Virus record (IMG/VR): IMGVR_UViG_3300042923_000492
Span: 1-41,804 of that record
Reading direction: 5' to 3' (one strand)
Length of the DNA stretch: 41,804 nucleotides
DNA from: a virus
Below are positions 20,934-28,437 of the stretch, piece by piece. The notes under the pieces were generated by a model. That model did not search any database, was not told the origin of the DNA, and saw only the letters and a list, made by a program, of their open reading frames with translations. Within the stretch, counting starts at the first letter, position 1, and every line of letters starts with the position of its first letter. The position numbers and the translations under genes were made by a program.

Positions 20934-21653
20934 ATGCCGAAATTCGTTATTTCCTCCCCATTTGGGGAGCTGGCCGAGGTCCGGGGATACCGCCCGCATA
21001 CCGGTCTGGACGTACCGCTAGAAGTCGGCACTAAATTACGATCGTTCGTTAATGGAACGGTGGAGCGGGTTTATACAGTCCGGGATGGATTGGGAAAGCA
21101 TGTTATCATCCGGGGCGACGATGGGAACGCCTATATATACGGACATTTGGACAAAATCACGGTACACAAGGGCGATAACGTTCGGGCGGGAATCGATATT
21201 ATCGGACTTTCCGGTAATACCGGGCACAGCACAGGCCCGCATTTGCATTTTGCCATTCAGGACGCCGCCGGGAAGTACATTGATCCAGCGCCAGCCATTA
21301 AAGCATTGGAGGCCGTTACGGGCAGCGATCCGGCCGGGCTATATATCGGGAGCCAGCCGACGCCGGGCGGGTTCATGGATTGGCTGAACAGGATTGCAGA
21401 CGGGACCATAGGCAAAGAGAAGGATGTTATCGAGACGGTAAGTAATCCAGTTTGGGCATTCTTTAAGGCTCAATTAATCGATTTGGGGCATTGGTTCGTC
21501 GGAAATCTTCCGGACATTATGGGTTATGGCGCGATATTAGCGGGCGTATTTATAATATTGGGCGGTATGTTCGGCAAGGGCGGATCGTTGAAACCCGCGG
21601 GCGTTTATGCTGGGCTGCTCATTGTATCGATTTGCATTCTAGGGGGCAAATGA
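20934..21653 (+). CDS. Membrane-anchored M23 peptidase
   Basis: A 239-aa LytM/M23 zinc peptidase, cutting peptidoglycan cross-bridges. All zinc ligands are visible: His22 and Asp26 (R-P-H-T-G-L-D-V) and His103/His105 (P-H-L-H-F). The peptidase domain starts at the N-terminus with no signal peptide. Residues about 120-175 are a linker, and two hydrophobic segments end the protein (about residues 190-210 and 220-238). This arrangement places a wall-cutting domain on a membrane tail, as expected for the wall-opening enzyme of a secretion or conjugation channel (VirB1/CwlT role). It is one of three contiguous genes with the pilin-like and ATPase proteins. Confidence 0.85.
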   Translation: MPKFVISSPFGELAEVRGYRPHTGLDVPLEVGTKLRSFVNGTVERVYTVRDGLGKHVIIRGDDGNAYIYGHLDKITVHKGDNVRAGIDIIGLSGNTGHSTGPHLHFAIQDAAGKYIDPAPAIKALEAVTGSDPAGLYIGSQPTPGGFMDWLNRIADGTIGKEKDVIETVSNPVWAFFKAQLIDLGHWFVGNLPDIMGYGAILAGVFIILGGMFGKGGSLKPAGVYAGLLIVSICILGGK

Positions 21654-21654
21654 A

Positions 21655-24306
21655 ATGAACGAGGCGGATTTGCTGAGGAAGGCGCAAAAGGCTTTTGCAT
21701 TGGCCGGAGATAACCCGGTAACTCCTGAGCAGCGGACGGCGTATGATATGGGCCGCTCGCTGCTCGCTAAGGCGGCGCAGGAGGGTGTTCGAGAGAATCG
21801 GCGGGGCGTTTACCTTCCCGCTCCATTCAAGGCCGAGAAGCGGGCGTTCTGGCCGTTTGGCGAGAGGATCAAAAAGGTCGATTGGAAAGAATTCTTTCAG
21901 GTCGAGAAAAACAAAATGGTTGTATACCGGATCATTCCGCATGCGAACGTTGCGAACAATAATAAACGCCTATGGCGGGCCATTTATCAAATGTACGCCA
22001 TGTACGAGGCCCCCGGTAGCAGGATCGAGCGGGACGGCCTGAAATTTCACTACCGCGAAAAAGATTCCTTTTGGTTTGATGTTATTTTTAGGCAGCAAGG
22101 CAATGATCGTAAAATCGAATTTTATGTATCGACGAGCGAATTTCAAGCCGTAAAGCTCAAGCGGAAGCTTGAAAATAAGATGAACGTAAGCATTTCGTTG
22201 GCTTCACCGGAATGCTTGGAAGTACCGCAGGAAAATACGATCATACAAGAGTTGCGGTATCTAAAGCATGATATTTTTTCCCTTAACACGAACACGCAAG
22301 ACGCAAAGACACCGATTGCGTCCATACTTAACACCATTGACGAGTTGCAGCAGGACGGAGATTTCGCCCGCTTAAGCTTTTGTGCTGAAGCTGAGAATCG
22401 GCAAAAGTGGGTTAAGAATGCAACATGGGCCTATGAGAAAATGCAGAAGGGCCGGATACCGCAGCGGGCCAATATTGACGGAAAACGGATTGCGGGAGCT
22501 GGCCGGACGTTTGTTGCCGGGCTCGTGAATGAAATTAACGATTTGCTGACGGATACATTTCAGGCGTTTTCCAATTCGTTTTTTAAGAGTGAAAAATCGT
22601 ACAACAAAGACAAGGTTATCAAAAAGGGGTTTTCCCTTGAGGATGAGATAAATGCCAAGCGTTTGACCGGAAGCAGCTTGGAGAAGATCAATCAGCCTGT
22701 ATTTAAGACCCATATCCGGGTTGCTGCTCACTCTTCCGATAAATTGACCCGCGAAAGCATAGCGGAAACGATGGCGCTCGCTTTTACGGAGGTTTCCGAA
22801 AATAACGAGCTGCAGGCGTTCAAGGTCCGGATCGGTTCCCGGCGTTATGAGATTATCGAAGAGCTAAACACGTTCCGCCTAACGATCCGCAGCCGGGCGG
22901 ACGCTAATGTTAACCTCGTTTCTACTGACGAGCTCGCAAAGATTGCCTTGCAGCTCCCCACGTCGGAGCTTCAGCGCAAGTATGACGCGGAATTGAGCGT
23001 AAACCGTAACATTGAGGCAGACGTACCCGCAGCACTCAGGAAGCCCGGCGGGCTGTATTTGGGTGAAACGGAGCTAAAGGATACCAAAACGAGCATCTTT
23101 TTCCCGCTCACAAATCCGGATGAAGTGTACAGGGGGTACGTGTTCATAGGCGGGCAAGGGGCCGGGAAGGATACCGCAATTAAAAATTGGGTTATTGACG
23201 GATGTTTGCAACATGGCATTTCCGCGATCATTCCGGAAGTTATTAACGAGGAGGGGGCGCGGGGGATGGCGGACGGTATCCGCGACAGCCTGCCGCCGGA
23301 TCGCATCATAGATATTGATTTGAGCGATAACGAATACACCGTTCCGATGGACCTAACCGAGGTCATAAGCAAGCTTGGACGCGACGGGGCGAGCCGGTTT
23401 GCTGATGAAGTCATAGACTTTTTCGGGGATATGGAGGGCATGGCACGGTCGAGGCGTTACCTCAAGACAGCGGCGAAGGCTTCCGGCGGATCACTGTATA
23501 ATATCAAACGTATGTTCGAGGATGAAGAATTCCGATTCGACACTATTGAACAGCTTCAGGCAGAAGGAAACCGCCGTTTGTCCGATGAGCTCATACAATG
23601 GGGAACGAATGAGCAGCTCGGAGGAAAGGCGGATGCGGTTTTAAATCGGATCGATGAATTTTTCGGGAATGATAAGCTATACGAGATATTCGCGCAGCAG
23701 CCCAAGCCGGAGGTCGATTTTGCTAAGTGGATGCGGGAGGGCAAGGTTATCATAATCCGGATCCCCGCCCGGAAGCTCGGACAGGTGGCAGCTCGGACGC
23801 TGGTCCATTGGATTACGCTTAAGACATTCATGACCCGTATGCTTATGAGCAAGCAGGAGCAGCATAATGGCTGCTTTATGGTGTTCAATGAGCCTGAGCA
23901 GTACGCGACGGAAGGTCTAACAAAACTAATGGGCCGGATCGGGACAGAGGGCCGCAAGGAGCGATTTGGAAGCCTATACGCTTTCCACCATTGGAACAAG
24001 TTGCCACAGAGCTTACAGGAGAACCTTCAGGGCGGCGGCGTGCAGCAATTCCTATTCATGAACGATCATACCAAGACGTTCGAAGCCTCCAAACATCGGC
24101 TTGAGCCAACAATTAGCATAGATGAAGCAGCGCGCCTGCCCGCCCACCACGCTATTATTTCCGTTAGGGCTGGGGGAAACTTGCAGCACGCTTTCGTGTG
24201 CCATATGCGCCCGCCTGTTAAGCCTCAGTACGACAATTCTTTCCTAACGATCCGGCACGCCCGACAATTCGGCAGGCATTGGCGCGACTTGCAAGACGTT
24301 ATATGA
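21655..24306 (+). CDS. VirB4/VirD4/HerA-family ATPase, conjugation-type
   Basis: An 883-aa ATPase whose ATG follows the M23 stop by one base, so the two are surely cotranslated. Residues 1-470 form a mixed N-terminal part of the kind seen in VirB4-like proteins. The P-loop is F-I-G-G-Q-G-A-G-K-D-T with Lys505, and the Walker B strand is C-F-M-V-F-N-E-P with Asn745-Glu746. R-R-Y-L-K-T-A-A-K-A (about 610) and a late H-H-W-N-K-L-P-Q-S-L-Q-E-N-L region resemble T4SS coupling and HerA-type translocases. Size, the P-E-Q-Y motif and the neighbours favour a DNA-pumping or channel-energising ATPase. The terminase is a different gene, so it is not the packaging motor. No relaxase was found. Confidence 0.8.
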   Translation: MNEADLLRKAQKAFALAGDNPVTPEQRTAYDMGRSLLAKAAQEGVRENRRGVYLPAPFKAEKRAFWPFGERIKKVDWKEFFQVEKNKMVVYRIIPHANVANNNKRLWRAIYQMYAMYEAPGSRIERDGLKFHYREKDSFWFDVIFRQQGNDRKIEFYVSTSEFQAVKLKRKLENKMNVSISLASPECLEVPQENTIIQELRYLKHDIFSLNTNTQDAKTPIASILNTIDELQQDGDFARLSFCAEAENRQKWVKNATWAYEKMQKGRIPQRANIDGKRIAGAGRTFVAGLVNEINDLLTDTFQAFSNSFFKSEKSYNKDKVIKKGFSLEDEINAKRLTGSSLEKINQPVFKTHIRVAAHSSDKLTRESIAETMALAFTEVSENNELQAFKVRIGSRRYEIIEELNTFRLTIRSRADANVNLVSTDELAKIALQLPTSELQRKYDAELSVNRNIEADVPAALRKPGGLYLGETELKDTKTSIFFPLTNPDEVYRGYVFIGGQGAGKDTAIKNWVIDGCLQHGISAIIPEVINEEGARGMADGIRDSLPPDRIIDIDLSDNEYTVPMDLTEVISKLGRDGASRFADEVIDFFGDMEGMARSRRYLKTAAKASGGSLYNIKRMFEDEEFRFDTIEQLQAEGNRRLSDELIQWGTNEQLGGKADAVLNRIDEFFGNDKLYEIFAQQPKPEVDFAKWMREGKVIIIRIPARKLGQVAARTLVHWITLKTFMTRMLMSKQEQHNGCFMVFNEPEQYATEGLTKLMGRIGTEGRKERFGSLYAFHHWNKLPQSLQENLQGGGVQQFLFMNDHTKTFEASKHRLEPTISIDEAARLPAHHAIISVRAGGNLQHAFVCHMRPPVKPQYDNSFLTIRHARQFGRHWRDLQDVI

Positions 24307-24322
24307 CGGTTGCAAAACTATA

Positions 24323-24359
24323 TCGTTTTTGGCAAGGTATATGCGAAGACCAAAAACGA
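24323..24359. repeat. 10-bp inverted repeat in control region
   Basis: TCGTTTTTGG (24323-24332) and CCAAAAACGA (24350-24359) are perfect inverted repeats, 17 bases apart. May be an operator or a weak terminator of the ATPase operon. Confidence 0.55.
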
Positions 24360-24363
24360 GCTA

Positions 24364-24392
24364 TTGCAGGATGCAATTCAGGAACGTATAAT
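24364..24392 (+). promoter_or_regulatory. Possible promoter with consensus TATAAT
   Basis: TTGCAG at 24364-24369, 17-bp spacer, perfect TATAAT at 24387-24392. An inverted repeat ATTGCA-GGA-TGCAAT (24363-24377) overlaps the -35 box and could be its operator. Confidence 0.5.
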
Positions 24393-24398
24393 AAGCGA

Positions 24399-24480
24399 CG
24401 GGAAGGGCCTCCGTTAATGGCTCATCATATCACACAGGTGTAAAAGGTCTTTCCCGAACTAGCCGGGAATGGCCTTTTCT
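24399..24480 (+). ncRNA. Candidate small RNA of about 80 nt
   Basis: Lies between the promoter above and a strong terminator, with no open frame worth translating. The 3' hairpin is very stable. Function unknown. Alternatively this is only an untranslated stretch of the ATPase transcript. Confidence 0.35.
24442..24480 (+). terminator. Strong terminator, 15-bp stem
   Basis: Positions 24442-24456 (A-A-A-A-G-G-T-C-T-T-T-C-C-C-G) pair with the complement ending at 24478, with one mismatch and one G-U pair. The symmetric A/T ends would let it act on both strands. Confidence 0.85.
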
Positions 24481-24519
24481 ACGTTTACAGGCAAATCTAT
24501 AAATCTATTAAAATAATGC

Positions 24520-24548
24520 TTGCAATTCAAAGTAGAACAAAGTAGAAT
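24520..24548 (+). promoter_or_regulatory. Promoter of the recombination genes
   Basis: TTGCAA at 24520-24525, 17-bp spacer, TAGAAT at 24543-24548. The same -35 context, TGCTTGCAAT, occurs in the promoter at 28374, so both may be read by the same machinery or share a regulator. Confidence 0.7.
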
Positions 24549-24557
24549 AAAGTAGAA
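24528..24557 (+). repeat. Three 10-bp direct repeats over the promoter
   Basis: CAAAGTAGAA, CAAAGTAGAA and TAAAGTAGAA in tandem (24528-24537, 24538-24547, 24548-24557). One repeat per helical turn, covering the spacer and -10 box, as expected of binding sites for a cooperative regulator. Confidence 0.85.
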
Positions 24558-24608
24558 GGCGGACGAGTTGAGGCCGAACGCCTTACATAATCGTTGGAGG
24601 GTGAACGA

Positions 24609-25535
24609 ATGCGCGTTTTAGTAGAAACAAAAGGTATGGATCGGGATCAATGGATTTGGCACAGAAAGCAAGGTATCGGGGGCTCTGATGCCGCGGCAAT
24701 TGCAGGGGTACACAAGTACAAAAGTCCGCTAGTCTTGTACATGGAGAAAGTCGGATTATACGAACAAAAGGTCGAAAACGAAGCGGCGTTGTGGGGAAAT
24801 TTGTTGGAGGATACAGTCGCTAAGGAATTCATTCGTCGCTATAACGAAGCGTTATCAGATGAATTCGAATCGCAAGGAATCAACATGTATAATCTCGCAA
24901 AAATTCAACGACGAAACGCAATCCTTCAGCACGACGAATATGATTTCATGCTCATGAATGTTGATCGCTTTATGTCCTGCCCGGTCAAGGGGAGAGGAAT
25001 TTTGGAAGTAAAAACCGCAAGTGTTCGCGTTGCGGACGAATGGAAGGGCGAGGACGTTCCGAATGCCTATTTCGTTCAGGTACAGCATTACCTCGCAATA
25101 ACCGGCCTTGATTACGCTTATATGGCCGTTTTAATCGGCGGTCAGGAAATGAGATATTACTATATTCCGCGTGATCAGGAATTCATCGACGATTTAATCG
25201 AGATTGAAAAACGTTTTTGGTATGAAAATGTTTTAGCAAGCAATCCTCCGGAGGTTGACGGCAGCGACAGCACAACGGAAATGTACAAGATTTTATATCC
25301 GGTTCACCGTGATAGATACGTTTTGGAGCTTCCGAGCACGGGGATTGATTTGATATTGCAGCGCGAGCACTACCGGGAAATGATGGACCATGCGGAAGAG
25401 AACAAAAAACGCTGTGAAAACAGCCTCAAAGACATGATGAAAGAAGCTGAGGAAGCGAACGCCGGGCCGCATAAAGTCACGTGGAAAACGGCAAAAAATG
25501 GCGTTCGTTCAATGAAATTTAAGATCGGCAAATAG
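24609..25535 (+). CDS. YqaJ-family exonuclease
   Basis: A 308-aa nuclease of the YqaJ viral recombinase family (lambda exonuclease fold, PD-(D/E)XK). Visible: W-H-R-K-Q-G-I-G-G-S-D-A-A-A-I-A-G at the N-terminus, L-W-G-N-L-L-E-D (catalytic Glu region), N-V-D-R-F and G-I-L-E-V-K-T-A (the E-x-K metal-binding part), then Y-F-V-Q-V-Q-H-Y-L-A-I-T-G. It digests one strand of duplex DNA from the end, giving 3' tails for RecT. I use ATG 24609, after GGAGGGTGA; the longer TTG frame starts inside the same site. Confidence 0.93.
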   Translation: MRVLVETKGMDRDQWIWHRKQGIGGSDAAAIAGVHKYKSPLVLYMEKVGLYEQKVENEAALWGNLLEDTVAKEFIRRYNEALSDEFESQGINMYNLAKIQRRNAILQHDEYDFMLMNVDRFMSCPVKGRGILEVKTASVRVADEWKGEDVPNAYFVQVQHYLAITGLDYAYMAVLIGGQEMRYYYIPRDQEFIDDLIEIEKRFWYENVLASNPPEVDGSDSTTEMYKILYPVHRDRYVLELPSTGIDLILQREHYREMMDHAEENKKRCENSLKDMMKEAEEANAGPHKVTWKTAKNGVRSMKFKIGK

Positions 25536-25546
25536 GGGGCCGGGTC

Positions 25547-25735
25547 ATGATCAATGAATGGTATCATGACGCATTGAGGCGAAAAGCAGAGGCCGTTATA
25601 TCAGCGCAGAACGTCATTAATGAGGCACAAGAGCGTTTCCGCCTGAAATGCGAAATTGACAAGGCATTAGACGAAGGCGACGAGGAAAAGTTTTACCAAC
25701 TATCAAACGAATTGAAAGGATTTGATCGAGAATGA
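25547..25735 (+). CDS. Small protein between exonuclease and RecT
   Basis: A 62-aa, highly charged helical protein (A-L-R-R-K-A-E-A-V-I-S-A-Q-N-V-I-N-E-A-Q-E-R-F). It overlaps the recT start by four bases. Such small helical genes often sit between exonuclease and annealase in Bacillus-group phages. Function unknown. Confidence 0.65.
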   Translation: MINEWYHDALRRKAEAVISAQNVINEAQERFRLKCEIDKALDEGDEEKFYQLSNELKGFDRE

Positions 25736-26586
25736 CTGAAAAACGCGATGAATTAAAAAACAAGTTGGCAGCAAAAGCGCAAGGAGGAAACGCGCCAGCA
25801 GCAGCAAGGCCCAATAATGTCAAGGTTATGATGGAAGATGAAAAGATAAAAAAGCGGTTTAATGAAGTATTGGACAAGCGTGCGCCGCAATTTATGTCAA
25901 GTATCATCAACCTTGTGAACAGCTCCCCGGAGTTATCGCAGGCGGACGGGATGTCTGTCATTCAATCGGCCATGGTAGCCGCTGCGCTTGACTTGCCGGT
26001 AGATAAAAATCTTGGGTATATGTGGATCATTGCCCGGCGGGATAATCAGCGCGGCGGAGCGTTTTTCGCAGCCCCTCAGCTCGGGTATAAGGGATATATT
26101 CAGTTGGCGTTGCGGACGGGCCAATACAGGCACATAAATGTCATTGACGTATACGAAGGCGAGCTCGTTTCCTTCAACCGATTGAGCGAAGAATTAACGC
26201 TTGATTTCGATCAAAGGAAATCCGATGCAATCATTGGTTACGCTGCACATTTCGAACTTTTGAACGGATTCAAGAAAACGGTGTATTGGACGCGTGAACA
26301 AGTTTTGAAGCACAAGCAAAAGTTCTCGAAAACGGACATGGTTTGGAAAAGCGATTTTGACGCCATGGCCAGAAAAACCGTTTTAAAGGACATGCTTTCC
26401 CGTTGGGGTATCTTGTCTATCGAAATGCGCGAAGCGTTCAAAGAGGACCGGGAAGAGGACCGGGAGGAAATCGGAGAGGGCAGCGAATATTTCAACGAGG
26501 TATCGAGCGCGACGGTTATCAATGGCGACGGGGAAATAATAGAACATGATTCCGTTCAGGAAGTGGGGCCAGAAAATGAGAGCTAG
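25732..26586 (+). CDS. recT: RecT single-strand annealing protein
   Basis: A 284-aa RecT-family annealase (PF03837). Family features: S-P-E-L-S-Q-A-D-G-M-S-V-I-Q-S-A-M-V-A-A-A-L-D-L-P near residue 63, G-Y-M-W-I-I-A-R, then A-A-P-Q-L-G-Y-K-G-Y-I-Q-L-A, and Y-W-T-R-E-Q-V-L-K-H-K-Q-K-F-S-K. It anneals the tails made by the YqaJ exonuclease, and likely works with the SSB encoded just downstream. Its ATG overlaps the preceding stop. Confidence 0.95.
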   Translation: MTEKRDELKNKLAAKAQGGNAPAAARPNNVKVMMEDEKIKKRFNEVLDKRAPQFMSSIINLVNSSPELSQADGMSVIQSAMVAAALDLPVDKNLGYMWIIARRDNQRGGAFFAAPQLGYKGYIQLALRTGQYRHINVIDVYEGELVSFNRLSEELTLDFDQRKSDAIIGYAAHFELLNGFKKTVYWTREQVLKHKQKFSKTDMVWKSDFDAMARKTVLKDMLSRWGILSIEMREAFKEDREEDREEIGEGSEYFNEVSSATVINGDGEIIEHDSVQEVGPENES

Positions 26587-26809
26587 TACATTAATTTCAG
26601 AAATTTTGAAGGGGTGCGGCGTTAGTGAAGACGCCGCCCGCGAAATGCAAGAAGAGGCGGAAAAGCTAATAGTCGAGCGAAACGAAGAAATTTTCGTCGA
26701 GGTTAATGGAACAACCGATTTTTATATTGAGAACGTCTATGTTGACGGAAAGTCTGATATTTGTATAGCCATAAAGGTTAAGAGGGGAGAGATTGAATTT
26801 GCTGAATAG
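26576..26809 (+). CDS. Hypothetical 77-aa protein
   Basis: Begins at ATG 26576 inside the end of recT and overlaps the SSB start. An N-terminal helical half (E-I-L-K-G-C-G-V-S-E-D-A-A-R-E-M) and a beta C-terminal half (D-F-Y-I-E-N-V-Y-V-D-G-K-S-D-I-C-I). No family recognised; probably a recombination accessory by position. Confidence 0.6.
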   Translation: MRASTLISEILKGCGVSEDAAREMQEEAEKLIVERNEEIFVEVNGTTDFYIENVYVDGKSDICIAIKVKRGEIEFAE

Positions 26810-27254
26810 GTCCATTTTGATCGGACGCCTGACCCGCGATCCGGAATTACGCTATACCCCTTCAGGAGTGGCGACGGCTGGCTTTACACTGGCCGTAGAC
26901 CGCCCTTTCCAAACGGCAGGAGGCGAACGAGAAGCTGATTTCATACCGGTTGTAACATGGCGGCAGCTTGCAGAAACCGTTGCAAATTACGTCCGTAAAG
27001 GTTCACTTGTGGCCGTAGAGGGTCGAATTCAGACACGCAATTACGAAAGCGGCGACGGGTCGAGGAAATATGTTACCGAAATTATAGCCGATAACGTCCG
27101 TTTCTTGGAGCCTAAGCGCGGCGAGGGCTCAGGGGGTAGTAACACAGCCGGGTCTGGTTCGGGGGCCTCTGGCGGTCATTCTGGCGCTTCTCGCGATCCG
27201 TTCGTGGATGATGGCAGGCCGTTAGATATCTCCGACGATGAATTGCCATTTTAA
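26799..27254 (+). CDS. ssb: Single-strand DNA-binding protein
   Basis: A 151-aa bacterial-type SSB. TTG 26799 is chosen: the ribosome site GAGGGGAGA is eight bases before it and translation then starts M-L-N-R-S-I-L-I-G-R-L-T-R-D-P-E-L-R, exactly the family's start. The OB fold runs through residue ~108 (V-A-V-E-G-R-I-Q-T-R-N-Y-E). A G/S-rich linker and the acidic C-terminal tip D-I-S-D-D-E-L-P-F, which recruits partner proteins, complete it. It belongs with RecT and the exonuclease. Confidence 0.95.
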   Translation: MLNRSILIGRLTRDPELRYTPSGVATAGFTLAVDRPFQTAGGEREADFIPVVTWRQLAETVANYVRKGSLVAVEGRIQTRNYESGDGSRKYVTEIIADNVRFLEPKRGEGSGGSNTAGSGSGASGGHSGASRDPFVDDGRPLDISDDELPF

Positions 27255-27282
27255 TTTAAAATAAACCTTTGGAGGGGTAAAC

Positions 27283-27735
27283 ATGTTAAACAGGACATTT
27301 GAGGCGAACAAAACGGAAGAGATTCAAAAAACGGTGAACGCGTTGGAACAATTAGCATTCCCTTACGTGATCCGCGCAACGGTCGTCAATGGGCGATATG
27401 AATACCGGGTGATAGTTGGAGAGGAAGAACAGCCAGAACGAACGGAACCGGTTTACCCGGTTCCGGCCGTTAAAAAGAGAGAAATGGGATCGGTCCACCG
27501 CCGGACTAGGGAAGAAAAAGAGCTGCATAATAAAGCGATTTCGGAATATCTCAGAAACAAGCGCGGGAGCGTTACGTGCGAGCAGCTACACAAGGAGTTG
27601 AGCGTATTGGGGCATGAGTGGAAGCCCCAGAGCACGACGAGCATTATACAACTAGCTATGGAGGCCGACGCCAACATTATTAGGACCGGGCATGGTATGT
27701 ATGCCTATAATCATTGGCCGCGAGTTAGCGAATAG
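27283..27735 (+). CDS. Hypothetical protein with C-terminal winged-helix-like part
   Basis: A 150-aa protein from ATG 27283 (GGAGGGG before it). The N-terminal 50 residues are alpha/beta (I-Q-K-T-V-N-A-L-E-Q-L-A-F-P-Y-V-I-R-A-T-V), then a basic linker. Residues 85-145 look like a winged helix (I-S-E-Y-L-R-N-K-R-G-S-V-T-C-E-Q-L-H-K-E-L, then I-I-R-T-G-H-G-M-Y-A-Y as wing). A DNA-binding regulatory or replication role is likely but unproven. Confidence 0.7.
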   Translation: MLNRTFEANKTEEIQKTVNALEQLAFPYVIRATVVNGRYEYRVIVGEEEQPERTEPVYPVPAVKKREMGSVHRRTREEKELHNKAISEYLRNKRGSVTCEQLHKELSVLGHEWKPQSTTSIIQLAMEADANIIRTGHGMYAYNHWPRVSE

Positions 27736-27747
27736 GAGGAAGTCGGC

Positions 27748-27924
27748 ATGTTTGAAGAGGGAACACTAACCCGAAAAGAGCTCGCGGAACTATACGGCGT
27801 TACTGAACGTTGCGTGGACTTATGGCGGGCTAAGGGGATGCCGCATGTAAAAGTCCGAGGGCATTATATCAGGTTCTACCCGGCAGCGGTTGCCGCTTGG
27901 CTAAACAATCGAAAATGGAAATGA
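27748..27924 (+). CDS. 58-aa excisionase-like HTH protein
   Basis: Starts at ATG 27748 behind AGGAGGAAG. It is one compact helix-turn-helix of the excisionase/AlpA (MerR-like) type: T-R-K-E-L-A-E-L-Y-G-V-T-E-R-C-V-D-L-W-R-A-K-G-M-P, then R-F-Y-P-A-A-V-A-A-W-L. With no integrase in the genome it is more likely a regulator than an excisionase. Its stop lies just before the second copy of the shared leader repeat. Confidence 0.75.
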   Translation: MFEEGTLTRKELAELYGVTERCVDLWRAKGMPHVKVRGHYIRFYPAAVAAWLNNRKWK

Positions 27925-27926
27925 CG

Positions 27927-27952
27927 CAGTAGACCCATATTGCGAAGGGGTG
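27927..27952 (+). repeat. Shared leader repeat, copy 2
   Basis: Matches 18922-18947 at 23 of 26 positions, again immediately upstream of a small zinc-binding protein gene. Confidence 0.7.
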
Positions 27953-27960
27953 TGTGTTAA

Positions 27961-28140
27961 ATGAAATTGAAAGCGTCATGTCCAAAGTGCGGACAAAAGA
28001 GTTGGAATCGAGATTGGGACAGCGCTACGAGAAAAGTTTTTGGTGACGAAATTGGAAGCATTTCAGACCCCGAATATAGAGATTGTGCCACCCATGTTTG
28101 TCCAGCGTGCAGTTCAGAAATTGACGGCATTACGGATTAG
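27961..28140 (+). CDS. 59-aa zinc-ribbon protein
   Basis: ATG 27961 behind GAAGGGGTG. C-P-K-C near the start and C-P-A-C near the end are a zinc ribbon, with a charged insert between. After the stop, 28147-28160 matches 19130-19143 (13 of 14 bases), so this gene and the one at 18953 share both flanks but not their protein sequences. Confidence 0.65.
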   Translation: MKLKASCPKCGQKSWNRDWDSATRKVFGDEIGSISDPEYRDCATHVCPACSSEIDGITD

Positions 28141-28203
28141 TTGACGCGCAGTACGACGATAATACGCAATTGGGACGGGCGATAATCGGAAGGGGTGAAC
28201 CAC

Positions 28204-28278
28204 ATGGAGCCGTTTATGTGCGAATTTTGCGCTATCCATGAAGTTGATGAAGAGGGAGACATTTGCGAGGATTGCTAA
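28204..28278 (+). CDS. 24-aa zinc-knuckle peptide
   Basis: A tiny frame behind GAAGGGGTGAACC. The peptide has C-E-F-C and C-E-D-C pairs 12 residues apart and an acidic centre, a minimal four-cysteine zinc site. Too short for statistics; the site pattern and ribosome site are the support. Confidence 0.5.
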   Translation: MEPFMCEFCAIHEVDEEGDICEDC

Positions 28279-28303
28279 GAAGAAATCGAGGGTGAGTAAT
28301 GCA

Positions 28304-28333
28304 TGGGCCGGGCGAAATGCTCGGCCTTTTTTG
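28304..28333 (+). terminator. Terminator closing the recombination region
   Basis: GGCCGGGC (28306-28313) pairs with GCTCGGCC (28319-28326, one G-U pair), loop GAAAT, then six T. Confidence 0.9.
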
Positions 28334-28373
28334 TGCAATTTATCAGTATATGCCGGGATCAGGAAAATTATGC

Positions 28374-28402
28374 TTGCAATAGTTACTAGTAACGGTTATG
28401 AT
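28374..28402 (+). promoter_or_regulatory. Promoter of the replication genes
   Basis: TTGCAA at 28374-28379, 17-bp spacer, TATGAT at 28397-28402. A perfect 12-bp palindrome GTTACTAGTAAC (28382-28393) lies inside the spacer, a good position for an operator. Confidence 0.75.
28382..28393. promoter_or_regulatory. 12-bp palindromic operator candidate
   Basis: GTTACTAGTAAC is a perfect palindrome between the -35 and -10 boxes. The first gene of the transcript is an Arc-like repressor, so self-regulation is likely. Confidence 0.6.
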
Positions 28403-28437
28403 AAGTACATAGATTGATAGAAAGGAGGCAACGCGAA

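Noticed and set aside
21655-24306. The large ATPase as packaging motor or FtsK
   Set aside because: A normal terminase pair exists at 34243-36052, and the FtsK gamma domain is missing. The neighbours fit secretion better.
28141-28163. TTGACG plus GATAAT as promoter
   Set aside because: The spacing is only about 11 bp, too short for sigma-70-type promoters.
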